A stretch of DNA of 64,000 nucleotides from NCBI RefSeq assembly GCF_003970925.1, contig NZ_RWJF01000001.1:1792501-1856500 (forward strand), read 5' to 3'. The notes beneath the pieces are model-generated. The model was given only the letters and a program-made list of their open reading frames with translations, had not been told where the DNA came from and did not search any database. Within the stretch, counting starts at the first letter, position 1; each line of letters begins with the position of its first letter. The translations under genes and the position numbers were made by a program. Positions 15,871-24,939 of this stretch are shown here, piece after piece. The DNA is from Sphingomonas ginkgonis (lineage in GTDB: Bacteria; Pseudomonadota; Alphaproteobacteria; Sphingomonadales; Sphingomonadaceae).

Positions 15871-16457
15871 CGCTTGAACTCCTCGAGGCCTTCGGGCGAC
15901 AGGAAGCCGTCGAGCGGAACATCCCAGGGATCGGCGGCGATCGGCTCCGCCACCCGCTGGAACGCCCATCCGGCGCCGATCAGCCGGGCACCTTCTTCGC
16001 GCAGCCCCGGGAGCGCGCGGTCGTAGTGGCCCTTGCCCATGCCGATGCGATTGCCCCGGCGGTCGATCGCCAGCAGCGGGACGATGACGAGATCGGGCGC
16101 GACCGTCGGTGCCTCGGGTGCGGGCTGGAGGATGCCCCACGGCCCGGGGTCGAGCGGCGGGCCCGCCCGGAAGCTCATCCGCGCATCGCGGGCCGCGAAG
16201 GCGGGAAGGGCGGTGACCAGGCCTCGCTGCTCCGCCGCGGCGAGCAGCGGGAGCACGCTCATCTCGTCCTTCATGGGCTGATAGCCGGCGACGACGCGCG
16301 CGGACAGGAGCAACGGCGCGGCCGTTTCCACCAGCGCCTGCTCGAGCGCGAGTCGCGTGTCGTGCGACAGGCTCGCGGCGTAGGCGCGGCGCCGCTCGCG
16401 CATCGCGGCGCGGAGGGCCTGCTTGTCAGCGACGGGGGAGGGTGACGGGACCGCCAT
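15867..16457 (-). CDS. 5-formyltetrahydrofolate cyclo-ligase
   Basis: A 196-residue enzyme that converts 5-formyl-THF to 5,10-methenyl-THF with ATP. Motifs seen: RAAMRERRRA at the N terminus, GYQPMKDEMSVLPLL, and the ATP-binding region RRGNRIGMGKGHYDRAL. The gene (ygfA/fau in other bacteria) lies downstream of the probable 6S RNA, the same arrangement found in many proteobacteria (zapA, ssrS, ygfA). Confidence 0.93.
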   Translation of the reverse strand: MAVPSPSPVADKQALRAAMRERRRAYAASLSHDTRLALEQALVETAAPLLLSARVVAGYQPMKDEMSVLPLLAAAEQRGLVTALPAFAARDARMSFRAGPPLDPGPWGILQPAPEAPTVAPDLVIVPLLAIDRRGNRIGMGKGHYDRALPGLREEGARLIGAGWAFQRVAEPIAADPWDVPLDGFLSPEGLEEFKR

Positions 16458-16469
16458 GGTCGTTTTCTC

Positions 16470-16605
16470 GGAAATCCTCTGACGCCAGTAACGTCAGGTG
16501 GGAACCATGTGCACCGGACCAGGATCCGGGCAGGGACAGCTCCCTAGGATCGGGAATAGCCTCAGGGATGTTCGTGAGCTCGTGCCTGGCAGTACCCGTC
16601 ACCAG
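16470..16605 (-). ncRNA. ssrS: 6S RNA (probable)
   Basis: The gap between zapA and the cyclo-ligase gene is the classical 6S RNA locus. On the minus strand the segment contains CATCCCTGAGGC, like the conserved CCCTGAG of 6S RNA. The ends can form a long stem: GCCAG and TGAC in the 5' part pair with CTGGC and GTCA in the 3' part. A second hairpin CTGACG-CGTCAG (16494-16479 region) lies near the 3' end. 6S RNA binds the sigma70 RNA polymerase holoenzyme in stationary phase. The boundaries are estimates. Confidence 0.72.
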
Positions 16606-16616
16606 CCCATGTAGGG

Positions 16617-16937
16617 TCAGGCGAGCGACTGCTCAAGGTTGTCGGCCAATCGCTCGATGCGATCGGCGAGCGCTTCGACCCGGCGGGCGACCATCGGGTC
16701 GGCGGGCGGCTGGGGCGGGGGGACCGCCTCCGGGCCCTTCTTCTCGATCAGCTGGTCGGCGATCAGCAGTGAGGCGAACAGCAGCTGGCGCGCCTCGGAC
16801 AAGGCGCCGAGCCCGGACAGCGCCTCGCGGCTCTTGCTGTCGACCAGCGCGCCCGCGGCCCGCAGATTCTCTTCCTCGCCGTCGCGGCACCCGACCCGGT
16901 AGGTCCGGCCGGCAATCGACAGTTCGACCTCGGCCAT
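16617..16937 (-). CDS. zapA: cell division protein ZapA
   Basis: A 106-residue FtsZ-binding protein that promotes Z-ring bundling. The family start AEVELSIAGRTYRVGCRDGEE and the following helix (about residues 26-70) are visible, with a Pro-rich break and a C-terminal coiled coil (ARRVEALADRIERLADNLEQ). The ATG at 16935-16937 has GGAGG 7 nt upstream; a GTG two codons before is less likely. It is followed by the 6S RNA gene. Confidence 0.92.
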   Translation of the reverse strand: MAEVELSIAGRTYRVGCRDGEEENLRAAGALVDSKSREALSGLGALSEARQLLFASLLIADQLIEKKGPEAVPPPQPPADPMVARRVEALADRIERLADNLEQSLA

Positions 16938-16939
16938 GC

Positions 16940-17113
16940 TCACACCTCCGCCTTCTGGATGAGCTCGTCGAGCTGCGCGATCGCGTCGCGGACCTTGGCC
17001 CGGAGCGCCTCGTCCCGGCCGCTCTGCCGCGACGCCCGCTCGGCCACCCGTTCCACCCGGGCAAGAGCCCGTTCCGCGCGAGTCAGCGCGTTCTGCAGCC
17101 GTTCGTCATCCAT
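16940..17113 (-). CDS. small coiled-coil protein upstream of zapA
   Basis: A 57-residue protein (MDDERLQNALTRAERALARV...) that is entirely predicted helix with heptads of Leu, Ala and charged residues, Arg- and Glu-rich. It ends 2 nt before the zapA ATG, so the two are co-translated. A small coiled-coil protein in front of zapA is common in alphaproteobacteria (DUF4164-like in some groups), which suggests a division-linked role, but membership is not proven. The start at 17111-17113 is preferred over one 12 codons upstream. Confidence 0.7.
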   Translation of the reverse strand: MDDERLQNALTRAERALARVERVAERASRQSGRDEALRAKVRDAIAQLDELIQKAEV

Positions 17114-17251
17114 GTTGCCGAAAGTAGGACTGCAAGGGGCGGCCCGCAAGCGCCGCGCGCAGGTTGACGGCCATCGTTCCGCCGCTCAAAGGAGCCATCC
17201 CATCGGCCCGGTCGAATCCGGCTGCGGGCCGCCCGATCTAACGGAGCCATG

Positions 17252-19228
17252 ATGCAGACGACGCAGCGTCGCCTCGCCAACGCCATTCGAGCGCTCTCCA
17301 TGGACGCGGTCGAAACCGCGAACAGCGGTCACCCGGGCATGCCGATGGGCATGGCCGACGCCGCCACTGCGCTGTTCACCCGGGTCCTGAAGTTCGACCC
17401 GGCCCAGCCGCGCTGGCACGACCGCGACCGCTTCGTGCTGTCGGCGGGCCACGGCTCGATGCTGATCTACGCGCTGCTTCACCTCACCGGCTATGCGCAG
17501 CCCACGCTCGACGACATGCGGCGCTTCCGCCAGCTCGGCAGCCCCTGCGCCGGGCATCCGGAGAATTTCGAGCTGCCGGGAGTCGAGACGACCACCGGTC
17601 CGCTCGGTCAGGGTCTTGCTACCGCGGTCGGCATGGCGATCGCCGAGCGTCACCTCAATGCGATCTACGGCGACGAGCTGGTCGACCACCGGACTTATGT
17701 GATCGCCGGCGACGGCTGCCTGATGGAGGGCATCAACCACGAGGCGACGGGGCTCGCCGGGCATCTCAAGCTCGGCCGGCTGATCGTCCTGTGGGACGAC
17801 AACAAGATTACCATCGACGGCTCGACCGAGCTCAGCCGCAACGAGGACGTGATGGCCCGCCACGCCGCGATGGGCTGGCACACGATCGAATGCGATGGGC
17901 TCGACGCCAACAAGGTCGCGCAGGCGCTCGACAAGGCGATCGCCGACCCGCGGCCGAGCCTCATCCGCTGCAAGACGATCATCGGCTATGGCGCGCCCAA
18001 CAAGCAGGGCACGTCGGCGACCCACGGATCGGCGCTCGGCAAGGACGAGGTCGCCGCGGCGCGCAAGGAGCTGGGCCTCTCGCCGGAGGAGTTCAGCATT
18101 CCCGACGACGTCCTCTCCTCGTGGCGGAGCTGCGGCCAGCGCTCGGTCGCCGAGCGGCAGGCGTGGGAGAAGCGGCTCGCCGCGCATTCCAAGAAGGCGG
18201 AGTTCCTCGCCCGGATGGAGGGCAAGGCCGATGACCGCTGGCTTCAGCCCTACCTCGACGAGCTGCTCAAGAGCCCGCCCAAGGTCGCGACCCGCAAGGC
18301 GTCGGAGATGGCGCTGGAGGTGATCAACACCGCGGTGCCGGCGACCGTCGGCGGCTCGGCCGACCTCACCGGGTCGAACAACACCAGGACCAAGGGCCAG
18401 CAGCCGCTCACCGCCGACGATTATGGCGGTCGTTACATTTATTACGGAATTCGCGAGTTCGGAATGGCCGCCGCGATGAACGGGATGGCGCTGCACGGCG
18501 GGGTGATCCCCTACGGCGGCACCTTCCTCGTCTTCTCCGACTATTGCCGACCGGCGATCCGCCTCTCGGCGCTGCAGAACGCGCGGGTCATCTATGTGAT
18601 GACCCATGACAGCATCGGGCTGGGCGAGGACGGGCCGACCCACCAGCCAATCGAGCAGCTGCAGAGCCTGCGGGCGATGCCCAACCTCGACGTCTACCGG
18701 CCGGCCGACGCGGTGGAGACCGCCGAGTGCTGGGCGCTGGCGCTGCAGTCGGAAGGGCCGTCGCTGTTGGCCCTGTCGCGCCAGAACCTCCGCCCGGTGC
18801 GCACCGAGGCGGCCGAGGAGAACCTCACCGCGCGCGGCGGATATGTGCTGAAGAAGGCCGGCGGCGAGCGCAAGGTGGTGCTGATCGCGACCGGCTCCGA
18901 GGTCGAGATTGCGCTCGACGTCGCAGCGCGGCTCGAGGAGCAGGACGTCGGCGCCGATGTCGTCTCGCTCCCCTGCTGGGAGCGGTTCGAGGCGCAACCG
19001 GCGGACTATCGCGACAGCGTCCTCCCGCCGGTCGGGCCCGAGCAGATCCTTCGGGTGTCGATCGAGGCCGGGTCCACCTTCGGCTGGGAACGGCTGACGA
19101 TGGTCCAGGGGCTTCGCTTCGGGATCGACGGCTTCGGCGCGTCCGCGCCCGGGCCGGCCCTCTACGACCACTTCGGCCTGACCGCCGACCACATCACCCC
19201 CAAGATCATGGAGGCTCTCCGGGCATGA
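17252..19228 (+). CDS. tkt: transketolase
   Basis: A 658-residue thiamine diphosphate enzyme of the pentose phosphate pathway. Motifs in order: [42 protein letters not shown], the ThDP/Mg region [13 protein letters not shown] with DDNKITIDG, and in the Pyr domain the region [24 protein letters not shown] with [24 protein letters not shown] lies 5 nt before the ATG at 17252 (an ATG one codon earlier is too close). Its stop overlaps the gap start by 4 nt. A possible promoter TTGACG (17164)-CTCAAA lies upstream. Confidence 0.96.
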   Translation: MQTTQRRLANAIRALSMDAVETANSGHPGMPMGMADAATALFTRVLKFDPAQPRWHDRDRFVLSAGHGSMLIYALLHLTGYAQPTLDDMRRFRQLGSPCAGHPENFELPGVETTTGPLGQGLATAVGMAIAERHLNAIYGDELVDHRTYVIAGDGCLMEGINHEATGLAGHLKLGRLIVLWDDNKITIDGSTELSRNEDVMARHAAMGWHTIECDGLDANKVAQALDKAIADPRPSLIRCKTIIGYGAPNKQGTSATHGSALGKDEVAAARKELGLSPEEFSIPDDVLSSWRSCGQRSVAERQAWEKRLAAHSKKAEFLARMEGKADDRWLQPYLDELLKSPPKVATRKASEMALEVINTAVPATVGGSADLTGSNNTRTKGQQPLTADDYGGRYIYYGIREFGMAAAMNGMALHGGVIPYGGTFLVFSDYCRPAIRLSALQNARVIYVMTHDSIGLGEDGPTHQPIEQLQSLRAMPNLDVYRPADAVETAECWALALQSEGPSLLALSRQNLRPVRTEAAEENLTARGGYVLKKAGGERKVVLIATGSEVEIALDVAARLEEQDVGADVVSLPCWERFEAQPADYRDSVLPPVGPEQILRVSIEAGSTFGWERLTMVQGLRFGIDGFGASAPGPALYDHFGLTADHITPKIMEALRA

Positions 19229-20232
19229 CCAAGGTAGCAATCAACGGCTTCGGCCGCATCGGCCGGCTCGTTGCCCGCGCCATCCTCGAGCGGCCCGACT
19301 GCGGGCTCGAGCTGGTCGCAATCAACGACCTCGCCGACGCCAAGTCTAACGCCTGGCTGTTCAAGCGCGACAGCGTCCACGGCATGTTCCCGGGCGAGGT
19401 GAGCGCCGAGGGCAACGACCTCATCATCAACGGCAAGCGGATCCACGTCACCGCCGAGCGCGACCCGGCCAACCTGCCGCACGCGGCGAACGGGGTCGAG
19501 CTGGCGCTCGAGTGCACTGGCTTCTTCACCGACAAGGCGGGCGGCGAGAAGCATCTGCAGGCGGGCGCCAAGCGGGTGCTGATCTCGGCCCCGGCCAAGG
19601 GCGCCGACCTCACCGTTGTCTACGGCGTCAACCACGACAAGCTGACCCCCGAGCACAAGATCGTCTCCAACGCGAGCTGCACCACCAACTGCCTCGCGCC
19701 GGTCGCCAAGGTGCTCAACGATACGATCGGGATCGAGCGCGGGCTAATGACCACGGTCCACGCCTACACCAACGACCAGAAGATCCTCGACCAGATCCAC
19801 CCCGACCTGCGCCGCGCGCGCGCGGCGGCCATGTCGATCATCCCGACCACGACGGGCGCCGCCCGCGCGGTGGGCGAGGTGCTGCCGGAGCTCAAGGGCA
19901 AGCTCGACGGCTCGGCGGTGCGCGTTCCGGTGCCGGACGGCAGCCTGATCGACCTCACCTTTACCCCCAAGCGCGACACCAGCGTCGAGGAAGTCAACGC
20001 GGCGCTCAAGGCGGCGGCGGAAAACGGGCCGCTCAAGGGCGTGCTGGTCTATTCCGAGGATCCGCTGGTCTCGATCGACATCGTCCACACGCCGCAGAGC
20101 TCGACCGTCGACAGCCTGGAGACCGCGGTCCTCGAGGGCAAGCTGGTCCGCGTCGTCAGCTGGTACGACAATGAGTGGGGCTTCTCGAACCGCATGGTCG
20201 ACACGGCCTGCGCGATGGCGAAGCTGGGCTAA
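19225..20232 (+). CDS. gap: glyceraldehyde-3-phosphate dehydrogenase, type I
   Basis: A 335-residue NAD-dependent enzyme converting G3P to 1,3-bisphosphoglycerate. It has the N-terminal nucleotide fold [14 protein letters not shown], the catalytic cysteine in [12 protein letters not shown] (Cys about 154) and the C-terminal [13 protein letters not shown]. The ATG overlaps the transketolase stop (ATGA). It forms a tkt-gap-(MOSC)-pgk operon. Confidence 0.97.
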   Translation: MTKVAINGFGRIGRLVARAILERPDCGLELVAINDLADAKSNAWLFKRDSVHGMFPGEVSAEGNDLIINGKRIHVTAERDPANLPHAANGVELALECTGFFTDKAGGEKHLQAGAKRVLISAPAKGADLTVVYGVNHDKLTPEHKIVSNASCTTNCLAPVAKVLNDTIGIERGLMTTVHAYTNDQKILDQIHPDLRRARAAAMSIIPTTTGAARAVGEVLPELKGKLDGSAVRVPVPDGSLIDLTFTPKRDTSVEEVNAALKAAAENGPLKGVLVYSEDPLVSIDIVHTPQSSTVDSLETAVLEGKLVRVVSWYDNEWGFSNRMVDTACAMAKLG

Positions 20233-20243
20233 CCCCGCCGGCG

Positions 20244-20699
20244 ATGGGCGGGCGACTTCTGGGGATCGCGCGGCGGGAACGGCCGCGTGCCCCGATGGAG
20301 GTGATCGAGCATGGCCGCATCATCCCCGGACAGGGCGTCGTCGGCGACTTTCGCGGGGCGCTCAAGTCGGGCCGCAACAAGCGCGAGATCAGCATCCTCG
20401 CGCGCGCCGACTGGGAAGCCGCGCTGCGTGAGCTCGGGCAGCATGTCTCGTGGGAGATGCGGCGGGCAAACCTTTACGTCGACGGCATTTTCCTGCCGCG
20501 CAGCCCGGGAAGTCGGATCCGTCTGTCGGGTGGGGCGCTGCTCGAGGTGACCGGCGAGTGCGACCCCTGCAACCGGATGAACGAGATTGCCGAAGGGCTG
20601 CGGGCGGTGCTCACCCCCGATTGGCGCGGCGGGGTGCTCACCCGAGTGATCGAAGGCGGACCGATCATGGTCGGCGATAGCGTGGAAGTGGAAGAATGA
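20244..20699 (+). CDS. MOSC domain protein
   Basis: A 151-residue protein matching a stand-alone MOSC (molybdenum cofactor sulfurase C-terminal) domain. The motif [20 protein letters not shown] carries the cysteines expected to bind sulfur or cofactor, and the N-terminal [17 protein letters not shown] is typical. It sits 11 nt after gap and overlaps pgk by 4 nt, so it is transcribed with glycolytic genes. Its substrate is not known; a link to glycolysis is suggested only by position. Confidence 0.85.
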   Translation: MGGRLLGIARRERPRAPMEVIEHGRIIPGQGVVGDFRGALKSGRNKREISILARADWEAALRELGQHVSWEMRRANLYVDGIFLPRSPGSRIRLSGGALLEVTGECDPCNRMNEIAEGLRAVLTPDWRGGVLTRVIEGGPIMVGDSVEVEE

Positions 20700-21901
20700 G
20701 CTTCAGGACCCTCGACGACCTCCCGTCCGACCTCACCGGCAAGCGCGTGCTGGTCCGGGTCGACCTGAACGTGCCGATGCAGGACGGGGCGGTCAGCGAC
20801 GACACCCGGCTCCGTGCGGCGTTGCCGACCATCCTCGACCTCGCCGACCGGGGCGCGATCGTGCTGCTGCTGTCGCACTTTGGTCGACCGAAGGGGCAGA
20901 GCCGTCCCGACATGTCGACCGCCCAGCTGGTTATGCCGCTGCACCGGCTGACCGGCCGCTCGGTCCGCTTCATCGAGGATTGCGCAGGGCCAGAGGCGGA
21001 ACGGGCGATCGCGACCATGCTTCCGGGCAACATCGGCATTCTCGAGAACACCCGCTTCCATGCGGGCGAGGAGAAGAACGATCCCGAGCTGGCCAAAGGG
21101 ATAGCGGCGCTCGGCGATTTCTACGTCAATGACGCCTTCTCCGCCGCGCATCGCGCGCATGCTTCCACGGAGGGTGTTGCACACCTGCTGCCGAGCTTCG
21201 CCGGTCGCGCGATGCAGGCCGAACTGGAAGCGTTGGAGAAGGCGCTCGGCCGTCCGGAGCGGCCCGTCGCGGCGGTGGTCGGCGGCGCCAAGGTCTCGTC
21301 CAAGCTGGCGGTGCTCGGCCATCTCGTCGACAAGGTCGATCACCTGATCATCGGCGGCGGAATGGCTAACACCTTCCTCGCGGCACGCGGTGTCGATGTC
21401 GGGAAATCCCTGTGCGAGAAGGACTTGCTGGGCGAAGCCGAGAGCATCTTCGAAGGCGCCGAGACGGCCGGTTGCACGGTGCACCTGCCCTATGACGTTG
21501 TGGTGGCCAAGGAGTTCGCCGCCAATCCGGCATCCCTGCGCACCTGCAACGTTCACGAGGTCGCGCCGGACGAGATGATCCTCGACGTCGGTCCGGCTGC
21601 GGTCGAGGCGCTCGGCGATGCGCTGAAGACCTGCCGCACCCTGGTCTGGAACGGGCCGCTCGGCGCATTCGAGACCCCGCCATTCGACGCGGCAACGGTG
21701 TCGCTGGCGCGGACCGCGGCGGCGCTGACGCAGGACGGCAGCCTCGTCTCGGTCGCCGGCGGCGGAGACACGGTCGCGGCTTTGAACCAGGCAGGGGTCG
21801 CCGACCAGTTCAGCTTCGTCTCGACCGCGGGCGGTGCCTTCCTCGAGTGGATGGAGGGGCGCACCCTGCCGGGGGTCGCCGCCCTGTTGCGGCAGGACTG
21901 A
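20696..21901 (+). CDS. pgk: phosphoglycerate kinase
   Basis: A 401-residue kinase making ATP from 1,3-bisphosphoglycerate. N-terminal signature [16 protein letters not shown] (about residues 16-31), RPKGQ loop, [16 protein letters not shown], and C-terminal nucleotide site [12 protein letters not shown] with [14 protein letters not shown]. The ATG overlaps the MOSC stop by 4 nt. Confidence 0.97.
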   Translation: MSFRTLDDLPSDLTGKRVLVRVDLNVPMQDGAVSDDTRLRAALPTILDLADRGAIVLLLSHFGRPKGQSRPDMSTAQLVMPLHRLTGRSVRFIEDCAGPEAERAIATMLPGNIGILENTRFHAGEEKNDPELAKGIAALGDFYVNDAFSAAHRAHASTEGVAHLLPSFAGRAMQAELEALEKALGRPERPVAAVVGGAKVSSKLAVLGHLVDKVDHLIIGGGMANTFLAARGVDVGKSLCEKDLLGEAESIFEGAETAGCTVHLPYDVVVAKEFAANPASLRTCNVHEVAPDEMILDVGPAAVEALGDALKTCRTLVWNGPLGAFETPPFDAATVSLARTAAALTQDGSLVSVAGGGDTVAALNQAGVADQFSFVSTAGGAFLEWMEGRTLPGVAALLRQD

Positions 21902-21904
21902 GGC

Positions 21905-22411
21905 TCAGTTGGCGCTTGTTCCGGCGGGCGGAGGTTCGCGCAGCAGCGGAACCAGCACACCGTTGAGCGTGCCCAAATTGAACGCTCCGGGCTTGGCGTA
22001 GCGGAGGTGCCCGCTGCGATCGATTACGAAGTTGGTCGGCAGCGCCTCGGCGTCATAGGCGCCGCGAACCCCGCGGACCGGGGGGATGTGCATCACCGCG
22101 AACAGCTTTCTGAGCTGATAGAGCGGAAGCGAGTCCTCGGTGGTGACGGCGAAGACCCGCAGCCCGAACCGTACCTGGGCCTTGTAGTAGGCGTCGAGCA
22201 GCGGAAGCTCCTGGCGGCACGGGCCGCACCAGGTCGCCCAGAAATTGAGAACGACTACCTTGCCGCGAAGCTCGCTCAGCGCGACCTTGTGCCCGTCGAC
22301 GAGGGTCAAGTTGAAGTCCGGCGCCAGCTCGCCCAACTTGGGCGTCCCGGCCTCGGCCGGCGCCGCGGCGAGCACCAGGCCGATGAATATGAGACGCAAC
22401 AGGCTCGACAT
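21905..22411 (-). CDS. periplasmic TlpA/ResA-like thioredoxin
   Basis: A 168-residue protein with a cleavable signal peptide (residues 1-21, ending AEA), then a thioredoxin fold with the active site [13 protein letters not shown] (CxxC about residues 62-65) and cis-Pro region ALPTNFVID. TlpA-like proteins reduce disulfides in the periplasm, for example for cytochrome c or copper site assembly. It ends 3 nt from the end of pgk in convergent orientation. The partner is not evident from the surroundings. Confidence 0.9.
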   Translation of the reverse strand: MSSLLRLIFIGLVLAAAPAEAGTPKLGELAPDFNLTLVDGHKVALSELRGKVVVLNFWATWCGPCRQELPLLDAYYKAQVRFGLRVFAVTTEDSLPLYQLRKLFAVMHIPPVRGVRGAYDAEALPTNFVIDRSGHLRYAKPGAFNLGTLNGVLVPLLREPPPAGTSAN

Positions 22412-22552
22412 GCTGACTACCCCCGCACGGCAACCTGCCCGCCTGGCGGCGAGGGGTCAACCGTTGCTCCCAGGCGCGAGCGCGCGATAGTTCTCGCGAC
22501 TGTTCTGAAGTGCAACGATCCGGCTGATCCTGTCGCAGGAGGTTGCCCGAGG

Positions 22553-22580
22553 TTGCCGCTCGGCATGGTGCGCGCTAGAG
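22553..22580 (+). promoter_or_regulatory. predicted promoter of the class I aldolase gene
   Basis: TTGCCG (22553-22558) and CTAGAG (22575-22580) with 16 nt between them, matching the ssrA and tRNA-Leu pattern. The expected start is about 22587, and a 14-bp inverted repeat CGCATA-CC-TATGCG (22593-22606) follows in the leader. Confidence 0.5.
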
Positions 22581-22630
22581 CGCCGGGGAACGCGCATACC
22601 TATGCGTAGACCATGGATCAGGGGACCCGA

Positions 22631-23536
22631 ATGACCACCAGCTTCGACGCGATGCGCGACAAGATCCGAGACGGGAAAGGGTTCATCGCGGCGCTCGACC
22701 AGAGCGGCGGATCGACTCCGGGCGCGCTCAAGGCCTATGGTGTCGGCGAGGACAGCTATGCGAACGACGAGGAGATGTTCGGGCTGATCCACCAGATGCG
22801 CGAGCGGATCATCACCTCGCCCTGCTTCAATGGCGACAAGGTGATCGGCGCCATCCTGTTCGAGCGGACGATGGACGGCGAGGCAGGCGGCCAGCCGGTT
22901 CCGACCGCGCTGTGGGAACGTGGCGTCGTGCCGTTCCTCAAGGTCGACAAGGGGCTCGAGGAGGAGAAGGACGGCGTCCAGCTGATGAAGCCGATGCCGG
23001 GCCTCGGCGACCTCCTCGACCGCGCCCGGGAAAAGGGCGTCTATGGGACCAAGATGCGCTCGGTCATTAAGCTCGGCAACGAAGCCGGGATCGCGGCGGT
23101 GGTGGCCCAGCAGTTCGAGGTCGCGGGCGAGATCGTCCGCCACGGTCTGATGCCGATCATCGAGCCGGAAGTCTCGATCAAGAGCCCGGAGCGCGACGCC
23201 GCCGACCGCATCCTCCTCGCCGAGACGCTCCGCCACCTCGATCGCCTGCCCAAGACCCAGCAGGTCATGTTGAAGCTCTCCATCCCGGCCGAGGCCGGGC
23301 TGTTCCAGCCGCTCGTCGACTATCCTCGCGTGCTCCGCGTCGTCGCGCTGTCGGGCGGGTTCAGCCGCAGCGACGCCTGCCGCGAGCTGGCGAAGAACCC
23401 CGGGATGATCGCCAGTTTCAGCCGCGCCCTTCTGGAGGATCTCCGTCATCAGATGAGCGGCGACGAGTTCGATCGCTCACTCGGCGGTGCGATCGACGAG
23501 ATCTACCAGGCCTCGGCGGAGAAGGAACCCGCCTGA
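22631..23536 (+). CDS. fructose-bisphosphate aldolase class I
   Basis: A 301-residue Schiff-base type aldolase of glycolysis and gluconeogenesis. Visible segments: GFIAALDQSGGSTPGALKAYG (substrate loop, about residues 17-36), VVPFLKVDKGLEE, GTKMRSVIKLGNEAG and MPIIEPEVSI with MLKLSIP, which include the lysines expected for Schiff-base formation. The ATG at 22631 has AGGGG 6 nt upstream; an ATG six codons earlier is possible. It is monocistronic or co-transcribed with the small membrane protein that follows. Confidence 0.93.
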   Translation: MTTSFDAMRDKIRDGKGFIAALDQSGGSTPGALKAYGVGEDSYANDEEMFGLIHQMRERIITSPCFNGDKVIGAILFERTMDGEAGGQPVPTALWERGVVPFLKVDKGLEEEKDGVQLMKPMPGLGDLLDRAREKGVYGTKMRSVIKLGNEAGIAAVVAQQFEVAGEIVRHGLMPIIEPEVSIKSPERDAADRILLAETLRHLDRLPKTQQVMLKLSIPAEAGLFQPLVDYPRVLRVVALSGGFSRSDACRELAKNPGMIASFSRALLEDLRHQMSGDEFDRSLGGAIDEIYQASAEKEPA

Positions 23537-23645
23537 GCCGCGGCGAACCCGACTGGCTCGTTTCGCGCGAGCAGATCGCGGCGCTACTGACCCCCGGTCA
23601 GCGCGCGGCGATCGTCCGGGGCTCCGGAGGCGGGGAAGTGGCGCC

Positions 23646-24122
23646 GTGAGCACTGGGGAGCCGGACGCGGAGTTTTATTATCATCGCTCGGTGGCTCCGA
23701 CGCTCTGGGTTCTGTTCGCCCTTGCGGCGACGGAGATGCTGGCCGTGCACCTCTTCATCGTTGCCAAATGGCCGAGGGTTTCCTGGCCGCTGCTCCTGCT
23801 GACTTTGGCCGGGCTGGTCTGGCTGGTCGTTGCGATCCGATCCATGCCCTGCATGCCGCACCGGATCGATGGCGACCGCCTGCTCCTCTTCGCCGGGCGG
23901 CTGAAGCGGGTGGAGGTGCCGCTCGCCGATATCTGCGAGGTGCGGAGCAGCTTTACCGGCGAGGAGGTGAGGGAAGGCACCCGCAACCTCGCGCTCGCCG
24001 CTTATCCCAACCGGCTGATCGAGCGGCGCACGCCGGGCCGCCGTTCGCGCATCGGGGTCCGCCTCGACAACCCCTCGACGTTCGACGCAGCGCTGCGAAT
24101 GCGGGGAGTCGACGTGCGCTAG
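23646..24122 (+). CDS. small membrane protein with PH-like C-terminal domain
   Basis: A 158-residue protein with two predicted transmembrane helices (about residues 18-39 and 48-68). A C-terminal beta-rich part of about 85 residues follows (HRIDGDRLLLFAGRLKRVEVPLADI), reminiscent of bacterial PH-like domains in membrane proteins. The family was not recognised with certainty. It starts with GTG at 23646 (GTGAGCACTGGGG); 40 residues of upstream open frame are Arg-rich shadow. It ends 22 nt before thiE, and a hairpin lies in that gap. Confidence 0.65.
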   Translation: MSTGEPDAEFYYHRSVAPTLWVLFALAATEMLAVHLFIVAKWPRVSWPLLLLTLAGLVWLVVAIRSMPCMPHRIDGDRLLLFAGRLKRVEVPLADICEVRSSFTGEEVREGTRNLALAAYPNRLIERRTPGRRSRIGVRLDNPSTFDAALRMRGVDVR

Positions 24123-24143
24123 TCGCCCCGGCTAGGGGGCGAC
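24122..24143 (+). promoter_or_regulatory. hairpin covering the thiE ribosome binding site
   Basis: GTCGCCCC (24122-24129) pairs perfectly with GGGGCGAC (24136-24143) around a 6-nt loop, ending one base before the thiE ATG. The purine-rich sequence AGGGGGCG that would serve as ribosome site is in the stem. Because the upstream gene stops at 24122, ribosomes reaching that stop would open the stem, so it could couple thiE to upstream translation. Confidence 0.55.
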
Positions 24144-24144
24144 G

Positions 24145-24840
24145 ATGATCGACGAGGACGAGTTGGACGAACGGGAGGCGCTCGACGCCTTCGCCGAAAC
24201 CTTCACCCGCGAGCCGGGGCGACCTTGCCAGCTCTATCTGATCAGTCCGCAGGAGGTCGGTGGCGGCTTTCCCGACCGGCTCCGAGCGGCGCTGCAGGGC
24301 GGACCGGTCGCGGCCTTTCAGCTGCGGGTCAAGGACATGGACGAGCATGCGCTGGCGAAGCTGGCCGAGCCGCTGCAGCGGATCTGCGCCGACCACGAAG
24401 TCGCCTTCATCGTGAATGACAGCGTGAGCCTCGCGCGGAGGCTCGGGGCGGATGGTGTCCACCTCGGCCAGAAGGACGGCGACCCACGCGAGGCGCGCTC
24501 CCGGCTTGGTCCGCAGGCGCAGATCGGGGTGACCTGCCACGACAGCCGTCACCTGGCGATGGAAGCGGGGGAGGCGGGTGCCGACTATGTCGCGTTCGGC
24601 GCCTTTCATCCGACCACCACCAAGCCGACCGACTATCGCCCGACCCCTGCCATCCTCAGCTGGTGGTCGACCCTGTTCGAGATTCCCTGCGTGGCGATCG
24701 GCGGGATCACGCCGGCGAACGCGAGGCCTCTGGTGGAAGCGGGCGCCGACTTTCTCGCGGTCTGCCAGTCGGTATGGGTCAACGACGATCCCGCGGTGGC
24801 GGTCGGCGCTTTCGGTGCGCTGCTGGCGCCGACCGGCTAA
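24145..24840 (+). CDS. thiE: thiamine-phosphate synthase
   Basis: A 231-residue TIM-barrel enzyme joining HMP-PP and thiazole phosphate to make thiamine phosphate. Motifs: QLRVKDMDEHALAKLAEPL, FIVNDSVSLARRLGADGVHLGQKDGD (landmarks only), GVTCHDSRHLAMEAGEAGADYVAFGAF and IGGITPANARPLVEAGADF. A 30-residue acidic extension precedes the core (DEDELDEREALDAFAETF). No TPP riboswitch is seen upstream; a hairpin covers its ribosome site instead. Confidence 0.92.
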   Translation: MIDEDELDEREALDAFAETFTREPGRPCQLYLISPQEVGGGFPDRLRAALQGGPVAAFQLRVKDMDEHALAKLAEPLQRICADHEVAFIVNDSVSLARRLGADGVHLGQKDGDPREARSRLGPQAQIGVTCHDSRHLAMEAGEAGADYVAFGAFHPTTTKPTDYRPTPAILSWWSTLFEIPCVAIGGITPANARPLVEAGADFLAVCQSVWVNDDPAVAVGAFGALLAPTG

Positions 24841-24846
24841 GCGCCT

Positions 24847-24861
24847 CGGGGCAGAGCCCCG
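24847..24861 (+). terminator. possible hairpin terminator after thiE
   Basis: CGGGGC-AGA-GCCCCG right after the thiE stop forms a 6-bp GC stem with a 3-nt loop but has no T-tract, so its terminator role is uncertain. Confidence 0.3.
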
Positions 24862-24939
24862 TCCCTGATCGGTTCGGTCGTGAACCAAACCCCGCAAGGC
24901 GCGTTCGCCGGAGACTGCGTCCACAGGGGTAAACGATTT

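Noticed and set aside
17186..19240. 684-codon frame antisense to transketolase
   Set aside because: A GC-rich antisense shadow without family features; the plus strand has all transketolase motifs.
24841..24939. possible riboswitch downstream of thiE
   Set aside because: No TPP consensus (CTGAGA or equivalent) in this gap or before thiE; only a short GC hairpin.
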